Positions 32,403-42,155 of a stretch of 64,000 bases of DNA are shown here, piece after piece. The DNA comes from Bicyclus anynana (Eukaryota > Arthropoda > Insecta > Lepidoptera > Nymphalidae): positions 15,102,271-15,166,270 of the forward strand of contig NC_069095.1 in NCBI RefSeq assembly GCF_947172395.1, written 5' to 3'. The notes under the pieces were generated by a model that saw nothing but the letters and a program-made list of their open reading frames with translations, had not been told where the DNA came from and searched no databases. How positions within the stretch are numbered: position 1 is the stretch's first letter; each line of letters begins with the position of its first letter. The translations under genes were made by a program, and so were the position numbers.

Positions 32403-32690
32403 TTTTTTTTTATTCTCTACAAATTAGCCCTTGACTACAATCTCACCTCGTGGTAAGTGATGATACAATCTTAGATAGAAACGGGCTAACTTGCTGGATG
32501 AAATTCCGGTTTCTACACGACATCGTACCGGAACGCTATGTCCCTTGGCGGTACGTCTTTGCCGATAGGGTGGTTACTAGCCACTGTCAAAGCCTCTCGA
32601 AAACCTCAATCGGCCCAACCGGGGATCGAACCCAGGACCTCCATCTTGTAAACCGACCGCGTACACTGTTACTCCACGGAGACTGTCAAA
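32403..32690 (-). mobile_element. SINE family A, full length
   Basis: Minus-strand copy with head (inverse at 32671-32685), B-box region GGGGATCGAACCCAGGACCT and A-rich tail at 32403. Confidence 0.88.
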
Positions 32691-33060
32691 CATCATACAC
32701 GCATACATTGGGCCACTTACCTACATGACGTTTATTCCTGGGTCGGTATATCATATATTGAGCTTTTTTATGTAAAAAAAAAACTTGTATTCCGGAGTTG
32801 GGAAGATTTTTGCTACACAAATATACCTCGGAGAGCACGTTCCGTCAGTTCCATCGACAGTCATTAACATTGGATAGTGATAATAATAGAGTTAAACATT
32901 TAACAGTACTGAGTAAGCTCGTATTGGACCAGCGTGGGTTGAATTTAAGCCCCCAAACCTCTCTCCAATGCCAAGGGCTTGTAGTGTTAAAATAGGCTGT
33001 TAATCATAAATGAACTCCCGTAGAGTAAAATCTGTTTCTATAAGGAACTTGTCAAGTATG
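32691..33060. other. intergenic; decayed SINE-like words
   Basis: GTTGGGAAGATTTTTGCTAC and GTATTGGACCAGCGTGGGTT resemble SINE body words. Too decayed to place. Confidence 0.35.
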
Positions 33061-33107
33061 CCCACGCAGCTGCCACAAGAGGGCGCTACTAATCAACTCG
33101 TCACAAT

Positions 33108-33147
33108 GTTCTGCGGCGCCGCCAAATTGTGCGGCTACCCGCAGAAC
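33108..33147. other. GC-rich two-tier hairpin
   Basis: Outer stem GTTCTGCGG (33108-33116) with CCGCAGAAC (33139-33147), inner stem GCCGC (33118-33122) with GCGGC (33131-33135). Confidence 0.65.
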
Positions 33148-33303
33148 GTTATTACGTCACAGCTCCAGTGAACAGTCACTCTGTAACCTCTGAACACAAA
33201 CCAAATAGTAATTACAGTAGATACTGATTTCTCTCACGAATAAGTGTATAATTCTCTTCACACACAGGTTATTCTTTTTTCAGATAGATTTAACATCATA
33301 TAC

Positions 33304-33352
33304 TGTACTAGCTGACGTGCGGTATAACCCGCGTGGTTCCCGTTCCCGTAGT
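33304..33352 (+). mobile_element. E-type interspersed repeat, head only
   Basis: GTACTAGCTGACGTGCGGTA and CCCGCGTGGTTCCCGTTCCC are the 5' words of repeat family E (complete at 47998-48199). Confidence 0.65.
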
Positions 33353-33417
33353 ATCACTATATTACTCATACTATGTTTATTTTTGTTTTACACCACCTGC
33401 TAATGTCCCTCAGTTTT

Positions 33418-33530
33418 CCTAAACCGAAGGTTGTCTGGAAGAAATCGCTACTTAGCGATAAGACAGCCTTTTGTATGCTGATCTCTTTTTAATGTGTTTT
33501 TATTTCTCTTGTTTTGGTGTGCAAATCTAT
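33418..33530 (+). mobile_element. LINE 3' end with hairpin, copy 1
   Basis: AAGGTTGTCTGGAAGAAATC then the stem ATCGCTA…TAGCGAT (33444-33450 with 33453-33459) and GATAAGACAGCC. Same unit at 34136-34270. I recognise this as the common 3' UTR of an insect CR1/Jockey-type LINE. Confidence 0.7.
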
Positions 33531-33533
33531 ACT

Positions 33534-33752
33534 AATACTATAATCTATACTAATATTATAAAGCTGAAAAGTATGTTTGTTTGTTTGTTTATTTGATTGA
33601 ACTTAATGTCAGGAACTACTGGTCTGATTTGAAAAATTCTTTCAGTGTTAGATAGTCCATCTATCGAGGAAGGCTATAGGCTATATTTTATCCTCGTATT
33701 CCTGCGGGAACGGGTACCACGCGAGCTAAACCGTGCGGTGTCTACTAGTTAC
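33534..33752 (-). mobile_element. E-type interspersed repeat, complete
   Basis: Minus-strand copy from TATACTAATATTATAAAGCT to the inverse head ACCGTGCGGTGTCTACTAGT. Contains the inverse of AAAGAATTTTTCAAATCAGA. Confidence 0.75.
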
Positions 33753-33754
33753 TT

Positions 33755-34130
33755 TATAAAATTAAATACCGAGTTATGTTTTCAACTTCGAAGTTTAAAC
33801 AAACATCAGACTTTGTATACTTATAGTATTTTTAAAGTTTCGGATTGTAATTTGACTCAACGGCCTATATACGAGTACCTACGCTGTGGCACGCGTCAGA
33901 GCTTAAACGTGATCAAGTGTCACACCGAACGTTCGCAACTTTGTCATAACAAAACATCTCTTCAACACTAAATAACTAACTACATAATCAACTAAATTTG
34001 TCAATTCAATTTAATTAATAGTTAAAACCATCCATAGCTTCCAACTATCCCCTTTATATTTGGACGACTAAGTGTATGTTATATATTACTTCTGTACACG
34101 ACTATATCTATATAATTTTTATTATTAGTT
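33755..34130. other. intergenic, nothing recognised
   Basis: No gene or repeat family recognised. Confidence 0.4.
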
Positions 34131-34135
34131 TCTTC

Positions 34136-34270
34136 GTTAGGTTGCATGGAAGAGATCGCTTTTTAGCGATAAGGCCGCCTATTGTGCATTTTCTTTTTTT
34201 TCCATTATTTTTCTGTATCGTATGTTTCTTTGTGGTGTACAATAAAGTATATTTTCATTTCATTTCATTT
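34136..34270 (+). mobile_element. LINE 3' end with hairpin, copy 2
   Basis: GGTTGCATGGAAGAGATCGC, stem ATCGCT (34155-34160) with AGCGAT (34165-34170), GTGGTGTACAATAAAGTATA, then a terminal CATTT repeat. The AATAAA and pentamer tail mark the true 3' end of the element. Confidence 0.75.
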
Positions 34271-34304
34271 ATGTTTATTAACCCTACACCTCTCAACTTT
34301 TTCA

Positions 34305-34510
34305 GGAGTTGGAGTCCCAAGGTGTTGGAATGGCAACTGCACTAGAAAGCGCAGTGTTGGTCGACGGCCCACCAGGTGGATTGACGACATCAAGCGAGTC
34401 GCAGGGATTAGCTGGATGAAAGCGGCTCAGTATCGTGATGTTTGGAAGTGTCTACAAAAGGCCTATGTCCTGCAGTGGACGTCCATCGGCTGATATGATG
34501 ATGATGATAA
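34305..34510 (+). mobile_element. RTE-type LINE 3' end
   Basis: Plus-strand copy encoding GVPRCWNGN, then CTRKRSVGRRPTRWIDDIKR, VAGISWMKAAQYRDVWKCLQ and KAYV, and ending in a GAT-rich tail at 34493-34510. Confidence 0.88.
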
Positions 34511-34799
34511 TACCTCTGAAAGCAACTATATGCTCCAAACTCCTTAGATGACGGAAATCTTGTCATCGCAGGCTCTCACGCCATATAGTAGGTTATGCTT
34601 ATGGGTTAATTTTAAAATAATTTAAGTGTTGAGTAAAAATTACGTTAAAACTACTCTCTGGTAGTAACTGCATGCTATTAAAGCTAATGGACTAAAGTGT
34701 CGGGCTTTTGGCACTCACTAATTCATTCATTGCATTCCCTCCGTATGTCGGAGAGAATGTTGAATAGTGGATACCTAATTTCAAGTATACCTCTCTGAC

Positions 34800-35068
34800 A
34801 GAGGGTTACATATTTGTACCTTTTGCCATGGAGATCCTTGGGCCATGGAGTCGCAGTGCCAAAAAATTTTACCGAATCATTTCACCGCGGCTAGTTGCCC
34901 CGACTGGTGACAGAAGGGCTGGCTCATTTTTCGCGCAAGGTATCAGCCTGGCTGTCCAGCGCGGAAATGCAGCCATTCTCGCCACCATTCCACGTGGGCA
35001 TGATTTGTTTAGTTATTAGGATAAGTTAGCTTAAGTTCCTTATTGTATTCTTTCTCAATAAAAAAACA
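34800..35068 (+). mobile_element. 5'-truncated LINE 3' end
   Basis: Same family as 2846-3020 (inverted). The remaining 64 codons (34828-35019) read MEILGPWSRSAKKFYRIISP, then GDRRAGSFFAQGISLAVQRG and NAAILATIPRGHDLFSY, stop at 35017-35019, a 40-nt UTR and AATAAA at 35058. C-terminus of a LINE ORF2; exact clade not decided. Confidence 0.7.
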
Positions 35069-35516
35069 GTTGATACCTGATGACTTTAATTTGTTTGGAA
35101 TTGTATATAAAAATGACGCTTTTTTATACCTTAGTATTTAACTAGTGTGCCTTAGTTTACAAGCTCTTGGCAAAAGCCAAGTTTATTGTAAAATTACTAA
35201 CCATATACAACTTCCCTAAAGTACCGCCTGTGTCTATTCAATTTACTTAGCAATTTAATAAAATAGGAAACTCCGTTAAAAATCAAGATAAAGAAGTCAA
35301 CAATCGCATTCCGTAAGTCATTGTTAAGTTTCAATCAAGTAAGTTATAACAAAGAGAGGAAGGAGGGTTGTTTCAGCTGAAATAACACTGAACATTTAAT
35401 TAAAAGGCTCGATTTTGTGAGATTTTTAGAGACGTTGTTTCTGTTATGTTGTGAATTTAAATACAAATATAAATTACATGTATTAAATTGCTTCTAACCA
35501 TCTATACATTTGGATA
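35069..35516. other. intergenic, nothing recognised
   Basis: No gene or repeat family recognised. Confidence 0.4.
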
Positions 35517-35800
35517 TTTTTTATGCTTTACAAGTTAGCCCTTGACTGCAATCTCACCTGATAGTGTGTGATGATGCAATCTAAGATGGAAGCAGGCTAA
35601 CTTGTAAGGAGGAGGATGAAATTCCACACCCCTTTCGGTATCTACACAACATCCTATCGTTTAGCGGTACGTCTTTGCCGATAGGGTGGTAACTAGCCAC
35701 GGCCGAAGCCTCTCATCAGCCAGACATGGACCAATTAAGAAAACCTCAATCGGCCCAGCCGGGGATCAAACCCAGGACCACTGCGCCACGGAGGCCGTTA
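35517..35800 (-). mobile_element. SINE family A with internal head deletion
   Basis: Minus-strand copy in which about 30 bp between AACCCAGGACC and ACTGCGCCACGG are missing, removing most of the tRNA anticodon region. Confidence 0.85.
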
Positions 35801-35892
35801 AGCTTTTATACTATACACAACGGATTTTTATGCGGTTTTTATCATTAGATAGAGTATTTTAAGAAGATGTTTAAATTATGTGTAGTTTCTTG

Positions 35893-36183
35893 CGAGCCGT
35901 GATAGCCCAGTGGATATGACCTCTGCCTCCGATTCCGGAGGGCATAGCTTCGAATCCGGTCCGGGGCATGCACCTCCAACTTTTCAGTTGAATTAATTAT
36001 CACGTGTCTCAAACGGTTAAGGTTCTTTTTCTTTCTTTTTTTTTCTCAATTCTCTACGTGTGTAAAGACTGTCAATAAGCATTGGGCCAGCGTCGTGGAC
36101 TGGTTGGCCTAACCTGTTTCATTCTGAGAGGAGACTCGTGCTTAGAAGTAAGTTGAATATGGGTTGATAATGGTGATGATGAC
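35893..36183 (+). mobile_element. SINE family B, with gap
   Basis: Head and tail present. The stretch from TTTTCAGTTG to AATTATCACGTG lacks the TGTGCATTTTAAGAA block, and a poly-pyrimidine insert sits at 36028-36046. Confidence 0.83.
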
Positions 36184-36360
36184 CATTGCTTAGGTACCAC
36201 GATGACTGAGCCCGAGGTCCTAGGTTTGACTCCTAGGTTGGACTATTAAATATCTTGTCTTTTATACAAGAAATTTCAATGCAAATTAGGCTTCTTAGTA
36301 GTTGGGAAGTTGGTAGTGATAAAGAATGAATTTAGATTGGTTCAAGTCCAACTGAATAAA
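36184..36360 (+). mobile_element. fourth SINE-like type, decayed
   Basis: GAGGTCCTAGGTTTGACTCC is a tRNA B-box-like word, followed by AGTTGGGAAGTTGGTAGTGA. Related scraps lie near 38960-39040, 47845-47875, 48625-48660 and 55990-56035. Confidence 0.45.
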
Positions 36361-36412
36361 CTAAAGAACATAAATTTAAAAATATAGGAGCGTGAAAGAG
36401 ATTCGAGCTTAC

Positions 36413-36584
36413 CGTCAAACAAGCAATTAGCTGCCCGAGTGAGTACAGCAAAAGACAATCCGACGCTTAATAGAATTTTCTCTACAATTCCAGTTAATTT
36501 AACGACATATTTGTTCTGAAGACTTTGAGCTCCTTCTCCTGGCGTAAGGGTCAGCGCATACCATCCATTGTCCGCAAAGATTCT
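36413..36584 (-). other. candidate internal exon of an unrecognised host gene
   Basis: On the minus strand a long T-rich tract and TTGAACTTAG (AG at 36586-36585) precede 57 uninterrupted codons plus one base, ending at the donor GTAAGC (36412-36407). The translation is RIFADNGWYALTLTPGEGAQ, then SLQNKYVVKLTGIVEKILLS, VGLSFAVLTRAANCLFD, with Gly completed across the splice. Composition is protein-like (Gly/Ala/Leu/Val, few Lys/Asn/Ile), GC is clearly above the flanks, and no repeat in the window matches. There is one hydrophobic stretch (KILLSVGLSFAVL). I do not recognise the family and found no partner exon with confidence. Confidence 0.4.
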
Positions 36585-36589
36585 CTAAG

Positions 36590-37009
36590 TTCAAAGAAAT
36601 AATGGAAAAAAAAATAAAAAAAATCTACAGACTTCAAAAAACATACCCACTAAACTGAAAAGCAGTACCTGCTGCTCAGTTTGAAGGCGGTGCTTACCCC
36701 GTGATGTTAATTCAAGCCATGTAAAAATATCATAAAGGTTTATGGTTTTCAGACGGTGTTCTTTCAGAACAACACTTAATTAGAATTCTTCATATTATTT
36801 AGGTTTTCGTTCCGCAATTAGATCTATTTTACAAATATCATGATTTTTTAGGAACTGACGGGCAATGAACCTAATCTAGAGCGATATGACGTCATGAACC
36901 AAGCTATTCAATTACTATTTCCGCTAGGAGCTGTGTTTTAGATTGGTCCATAGTCTAAATTTAGTTGAAGATAGTTATGTAACAATATTTTATTTGGGAT
37001 ATTTGTAGT
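36590..37009. other. intergenic, possible coding remnants
   Basis: GCAGTACCTGCTGCTCAGTT at 36664 opens short frames on both strands, but none is long enough to call. Confidence 0.35.
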
Positions 37010-37228
37010 ATTAGTAGACGCCCGCGACTTCGTCCTCGTGAAATTCAGTTTTTCACAAATCCCGCGGGAACCATAGATTTTTCCGGGATGAAAAGTAGCC
37101 TTTGTGTTAATCTAAAGCAAAATCTATTTCCATACCAAATTTCAGCCAAATCGCTTCAGTAGCCGCAGCGTAAAAGAGGAACAAACATACTTACACACTT
37201 ACACACAAACTTTCGCCTTTATAATATT
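37010..37228 (+). mobile_element. Lep1-like repeat, complete
   Basis: From GTAGACGCCCGCGACTTCGT to TTTCGCCTTTATAATATTA, main subtype. Confidence 0.8.
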
Positions 37229-37379
37229 AAAAATCACAATTAAATAACACACACAGATCTTCTCAAAAATAAAAAAGAACTAAAACACTAAAACTTGATC
37301 ATAAATGTAAACTACGCAAACATTTTCATCAAAATCGATCGAGTATTTCATACACTCCGCAATTGATTTTTATTAAAAT

Positions 37380-37490
37380 AAATTTCGTATCTGGTATTAT
37401 TAATCTATGAAACCCGATATAAATAAATAAATAAATAAATTTCATCTGTGGTATTATTAATCTATGAACCGAGATATAAAACGTGGGATT
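37380..37490 (+). repeat. tandem duplication with (AAAT)n
   Basis: TGGTATTATTAATCTATGAA occurs at 37392 and again at 37449, 57 bp apart, separated by about six AAAT units. Confidence 0.8.
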
Positions 37491-37615
37491 GAGAGCGAGC
37501 CATTTATCACATTAGCGCAGTGAGAGGTCGAACACACTCGCCGGTATGTGTGCAACTAATGAATTACATTGCCAATATCTATCGATTTGTTGCTATCAAC
37601 ACCAATAAGGGGAAA

Positions 37616-37787
37616 GATTTGTAATTCTGTATGTAACGAATGAACTCAAAACTTCTGAACCGATTTGAAAAATTCTTTCACCAATAGAAAGCTACATTAT
37701 CAGTGAGTAACATTAGGTTATATTGTATCCCCGTATTCCGACGGGAATAGGAACTACGAGGATAAAACCGATAGGTTCTGCTAGTAT
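37616..37787 (-). mobile_element. E-type interspersed repeat, diverged
   Basis: Minus-strand copy containing CCGATTTGAAAAATTCTTTC and the inverse of the head (AAAACCGATAGGTTCTGCTA). Confidence 0.6.
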
Positions 37788-39077
37788 TGAATAAATTGAA
37801 TTAAGCCTTCATGATACTAATGGATAATTTAGTATTCATTATCATACTATGTACAAATAACTACAAAAATAATGAAAAATTTAAACCCCCCCGACGTTGA
37901 ATTAAGCTGAAAAATTACATTTCATAATAATAGAAAAACGCAGATATAATCGGTTTGGCTTATCAAATCATCACTGAACCATTTTGAATACGTCAGCTTT
38001 CAAATAAAAAATACCGCATCATAATCGGTTCATTAGTTTAGAAGCTACGATGCCACATACACACAGAGTTTACCACACAAAATTTCAAAATTAATAATAA
38101 AAGTTAATTATTAAATTACTAATAATAATCGTATTTACCACTCTACACAGAAGCTTTTCATTTAGTTGAATGTGTCATTATTTGCTACCCATACCTACCG
38201 TTTACAACAACAACAAAAAAACTTAAATCGGTCCAAAATTTGAATTAAAAAATGGTCCAGCCGAACTAAGGAGCTCCGTGTTTTGGAAGATAGATAAAAA
38301 ACATGACCCCAAATTCACGTTTAGCTACTGAACCAACTTATTTGTTTTAAAAAGCTTACAGTGAAAGTGCTTAATGGACGACTGATTTCTATGCCTAAAA
38401 GAGATTCTTAATTCAATGAAATGGGTTCTTAATTTTGTACTCTTTACAACATTAAATTACAGAAAAGTGGGCGTAAGCAATTTTAACTTATTTCCAAATT
38501 TGAAGAATACTATGAATGAAAACGGATTTGTAGTATACAACACACAATACACCAAAGGTCATTTTAATGTCAAAAAGATCGAGCACTTTCTACACAATGA
38601 GCAATCTACCTGCTAGCGTAATAAATTACCAAAGTCCCATCAAAATCGATTGACCACAAACAGAGCTCTTACATACCAACAATAGAACTTAACAGAGGCA
38701 ACAAAAAATTACTGAATGAACGTAAAATGTATGAATGGAAGGCGTCGCAGACTTATTGGCGTCGGTCGTTCACTTCGATATTTGAAAGTGCTTTTTTTTA
38801 TTTTGTATAGGTGTTGTATAGTTTTTATTGCTCTAGTCTAGAGGAAAGAGCTTTAGCGGATTATAATTTGATATTTAAAAAAGATTATTTTAAAATTGGC
38901 TTTTTACTGATTTTTTTTAACAGCCACGTTGATCCAGTAAGCGTAAGCCTGTGTGGCTTCGGATCCTGAGTCCTAGGGCAAACTGTGAAATAATTTTCAT
39001 TAAAATCTCAGTCAGGAGTTGGGAAATTATTGCTATTTACGTAATATCTCATAGAGTATGTCAATCCAGCAGGGTTA
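37788..39077. other. intergenic, one decayed SINE
   Basis: GATCCTGAGTCCTAGGGCAA near 38960 and CAGGAGTTGGGAAATTATTG near 39013 are remnants of the fourth SINE-like type. No gene; the 38416-38616 frame lacks supporting features. Confidence 0.4.
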
Positions 39078-39424
39078 TTATGTATGTCAGTGTACCATTA
39101 AAATAATCAGTCACTACATTGTTTTTCATCCTATTTTCATTTTTGCAATCATCTAACTTTGTTTTTACAACGAAATTACATAATTATCCTCATTACGTTA
39201 TATCAGTATAGTAGTGGTAATATCAAGTAGTAACGTTATTTTAACATTAAACTGGTATTTACGTAATTTCGTTGAAATATTCATGTTAGATGATTGTTAA
39301 AACAAAAATCACTGTCATTGGATGTAAAATAGCGTATTCAATTCGTAGAAACTATGTTAGATGATCACATAAACAAAAAACGATGTAGTGACTCATTATT
39401 TCAATGGTGCACCAAAATACATAA
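39078..39424. mobile_element. foldback MITE with long inverted arms
   Basis: Ends TTATGTAT (39078-39085 and inverted 39417-39424), then arms with TGTACCATTAAAATAATCAG and TCACTACATTG on the left matched on the right by TGCACCATTGAAATAATGAG and TCACTACATCG (inverted). Arms extend, with interruptions, over CAATCATCTAAC and ACGAAATTACGTAA, so most of the 347 bp can fold on itself. No coding capacity. Confidence 0.65.
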
Positions 39425-39469
39425 GGAATAAGGCTTTTTTAAAATTTTATGGTACGATATTTTTCCTTG

Positions 39470-39535
39470 ACCGTTTTTGGATCCACACCCTACGAAATCG
39501 GAGGCAGAGGTCATTTCCACTGGGCTATCACGGCT
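39470..39535 (-). mobile_element. SINE family B, head fragment
   Basis: Only the tRNA-like head: CGGAGGCAGAGGTCATTTCC and CTGGGCTATCACGGC. Confidence 0.7.
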
Positions 39536-39711
39536 TTTTCCTTACATACTCTTTCTAAAATGTAAAGAGATTTGACTCTTACATACCTACATACTCCTAC
39601 ATTATACCTTCATATTCTAATTATATGCCATACTCCTACAAAAAAATTAAAAAAAATGTATAAAGAAACACTACACGAGCCAACAGAACCTCTCAAATAT
39701 AAATGAACACA

Positions 39712-39840
39712 GAATGATTGTCAATCAGTTTGGACAAACAACGGGATTTCAGCCTGATCCCCCTTTCCCCCCTCACCCGGGCAACTGGTCCGGGATGAAC
39801 GCGCCCTTAATCCCACCCAAACCCAGTGTCAACACGCACT
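39712..39840 (+). other. small GC-rich open frame, unknown
   Basis: ATG at 39712 opens a 41-43 codon frame whose second half is sharply GC-rich and proline-rich: QPDPPFPPHPGNWSGMNAPL, IPPKPSVNTH, TGA. The frame is open upstream of the ATG as well. An acceptor-like GGGATTTCAG precedes CCTGATCCCC at 39751. Could be a terminal exon, a micropeptide or a repeat piece. Confidence 0.3.
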
Positions 39841-40735
39841 GAGTGCGTATAAAGCCTATTTCAGATATTTTTAGGGTTCTGTAAATCTCTTGAGTAATGT
39901 CAAAATAATTATCATTGTCAGCCTATTTTATTTAACGATGCACTACATAGCCAGGTTAGGCTCCTACGTACTTAGACCCACTAGGTAGGCCGATGAAAAC
40001 AAGATCCCAAGACTGTAATGGACAGTGCCAATGCATAACTTTAAGCAATGTGTTAAAAACATTTACTTAGTAGAGGTTACTATACACCATTGATGAGTTC
40101 TTTAATGATAAAGATGCTTGGAGGCCATTGGATCAGCTTCCACCTTCACACAGGAAGTAAATTATAAGATATTCTAATGTTGTTATTAATTGTAAATTGT
40201 AATATTGAATGATATTTTTGAAAATGAGCAACTGTTGATTTTCACGTTACATAATTGCTTGTAAAGTGAGCCTACTTTAAATAAAGGATTTTTTTGAATC
40301 TTGAAATGCATGCTGGCGGTCTTATGGCTATAAGTTTGACTCCGATAAAATAATATACTACTTTTATTGTAGAAAATTAGTAGAAAATAAAATTTCACGC
40401 GGACGAAATCTCGACCAAGCGAGCTATCTACTAAATAAAAATAAGTTGATGCTACAACTAGAATTTTCTCATGAGGCTATTCTTCAACGGTTTATTACAA
40501 ACATAAAACGTTGGCTATACGTAACCTACTGATAGCACACGTTATATTATATTTTAAAGCATATAAAAGCTTTTCTATATTATTTAATACATTTGGCGTA
40601 CTTAAGATTTTTAATAAAGATCTTAAACCTTGTACACTCGAATATTCCGGTTTTGGGGATTAAAAAGGATCGATTGTTATATAAATAGATTAAAAATTAA
40701 AATTATGGAGCTAATTCCTATCAAGACACCATTCG
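39841..40735. other. intergenic, nothing recognised
   Basis: No gene or repeat family recognised. Confidence 0.45.
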
Positions 40736-40795
40736 TCATCCATTCGTCCATTCTCAGCCGACGGACGTCCACTGATGGACATAGGCCTCTTGTAT
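40736..40795 (-). mobile_element. RTE-type LINE, last 60 bp
   Basis: CAGCCGACGGACGTCCACTG then GACATAGGCCTCTTGTA, with a degraded CATC tail. Confidence 0.65.
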
Positions 40796-40949
40796 TCACC
40801 CAAACGCCACGTTTAGAGCTTAGTAGGTAGATACCTATATTAATTTGCATACTGAACCATTTTGCTCTCACGTTATCCATATTTGAATGAAAAGTGGAAA
40901 TAAAGCTCACTGTTTTTAGGGATTTTGAGCCGGATTACACTTTTTGTTG

Positions 40950-41118
40950 AAATCTCCTCGTTACCAGTTGATAGCCGCCGTGGCACAAACATTATTATTT
41001 ATTAAGTCCATCTGCTGGCCTATTCACTAATTTGGTCTTTAATAACAATCTATTGAAATGACATGTACCTACTGTATGATATCCACGAAGGGTTGTCAGG
41101 CACCGGATGACATTTGAT
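40950..41118 (-). repeat. interspersed repeat F, inverted copy
   Basis: Inverse of the 27835-27960 unit: ACTGTATGATATCCACGAAG at 41069 and GGCACCGGATGACATTTGAT at 41098. Confidence 0.65.
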
Positions 41119-41127
41119 ACATAGAAT

Positions 41128-41312
41128 CTCAATCTTAATATTTAAATGCGAAAGCTCATTCATCACGAAATCTCGAAAACCGCTTGCAGTAAAAAGATAA
41201 AATTTGGCAGGGAGGTAGTTTGTAGTTAGTAAAATCCGCTAAGAAAAGATTTTGCGATAGGACGGGATTAAGAATGATAAAAAACGGACGAAGTCGCAGG
41301 CGTTCGCTAGTT
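41128..41312 (-). mobile_element. Lep1-like repeat, variant subtype
   Basis: Inverted partner of 4503-4675: CATCACGAAATCTCGAAAAC and the inverse head GGACGAAGTCGCAGGCGTTC. Confidence 0.7.
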
Positions 41313-42141
41313 TCGTTTAAGTCAACTAACATACGTCAAAGTTCGTGAATTAGCCTGCTGGAAACCCCAGAACCGCAATGATATTTATTAATTTCTAGCA
41401 CACGCTCGCGATTTTGTTCGCCACTTTATACTTTTTTTGTAAAAAAAAATCTAAAATACCTTACCGCATTCCTAATTGCACCAAAATGTTTGAAATACAT
41501 GACAATACCCAGTTTTCGCTACTTAACCATTCGTTGAATTGAATCAGATGCCGCCAACCCTTTACATCGGCGGCAGCTTTGCGTCACGTCAGGAGACGGC
41601 AACGTTTTTGTGAAATATAGAATGGATCATCTTAAAGTGGAATAGTATTGTGTATAGACATAGATATAAGATAATCGATTGTGATCGATTAAGATAATAT
41701 CGATGAGCGACGAGCGAGAGGGTGCGGCAAAATACAAGGATTAAAGGATTCGTACGAAGTACACAATTTAATAATTTTTTGCTATTACTACGTTTTGCTA
41801 GAACGGATTGTGGTTTACACTATTGTGTGCTTCAATCTATATGATCACGTACTTTTAGCGCAGCACTAGTTTAGTTTCCTCCCGTATTTTTGTATATGAA
41901 AATCAGTACGAAAAACAAAAAAAAGCTATTATATATTTCGGCGAAGATACCACCAATTTCGGATACACATTTTTACCAATATTAACATTTTTAAATAATA
42001 ATACGTCATTTTAGGTAGATACCGACACCGTCATAACCTCTTAAATTCAGTTACAAACACCATAAACATAGACATAATGATATTTTTACTTTGCTGCTCT
42101 TTGCTCTACGTTTAATTTTATGCACAAAGGGCGTGGCATCC

Positions 42142-42155
42142 GTTGTCATGGCAAC
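42142..42155. promoter_or_regulatory. X-box (RFX-type) motif beside GC boxes
   Basis: GTTGTCATGGCAAC is a near-perfect X-box palindrome, the site bound by RFX factors in ciliary gene promoters. It sits in a GC-rich island with GGGCGTGG (42130) and CCCCGCCC (42157). No nearby gene start was identified on either strand, so promoter activity is inference. Confidence 0.4.

Noticed and set aside
34182..34493. 103-codon frame as a novel protein
   Set aside because: It is a chance read-through from a LINE 3' UTR into the adjacent RTE C-terminus; two unrelated repeats.
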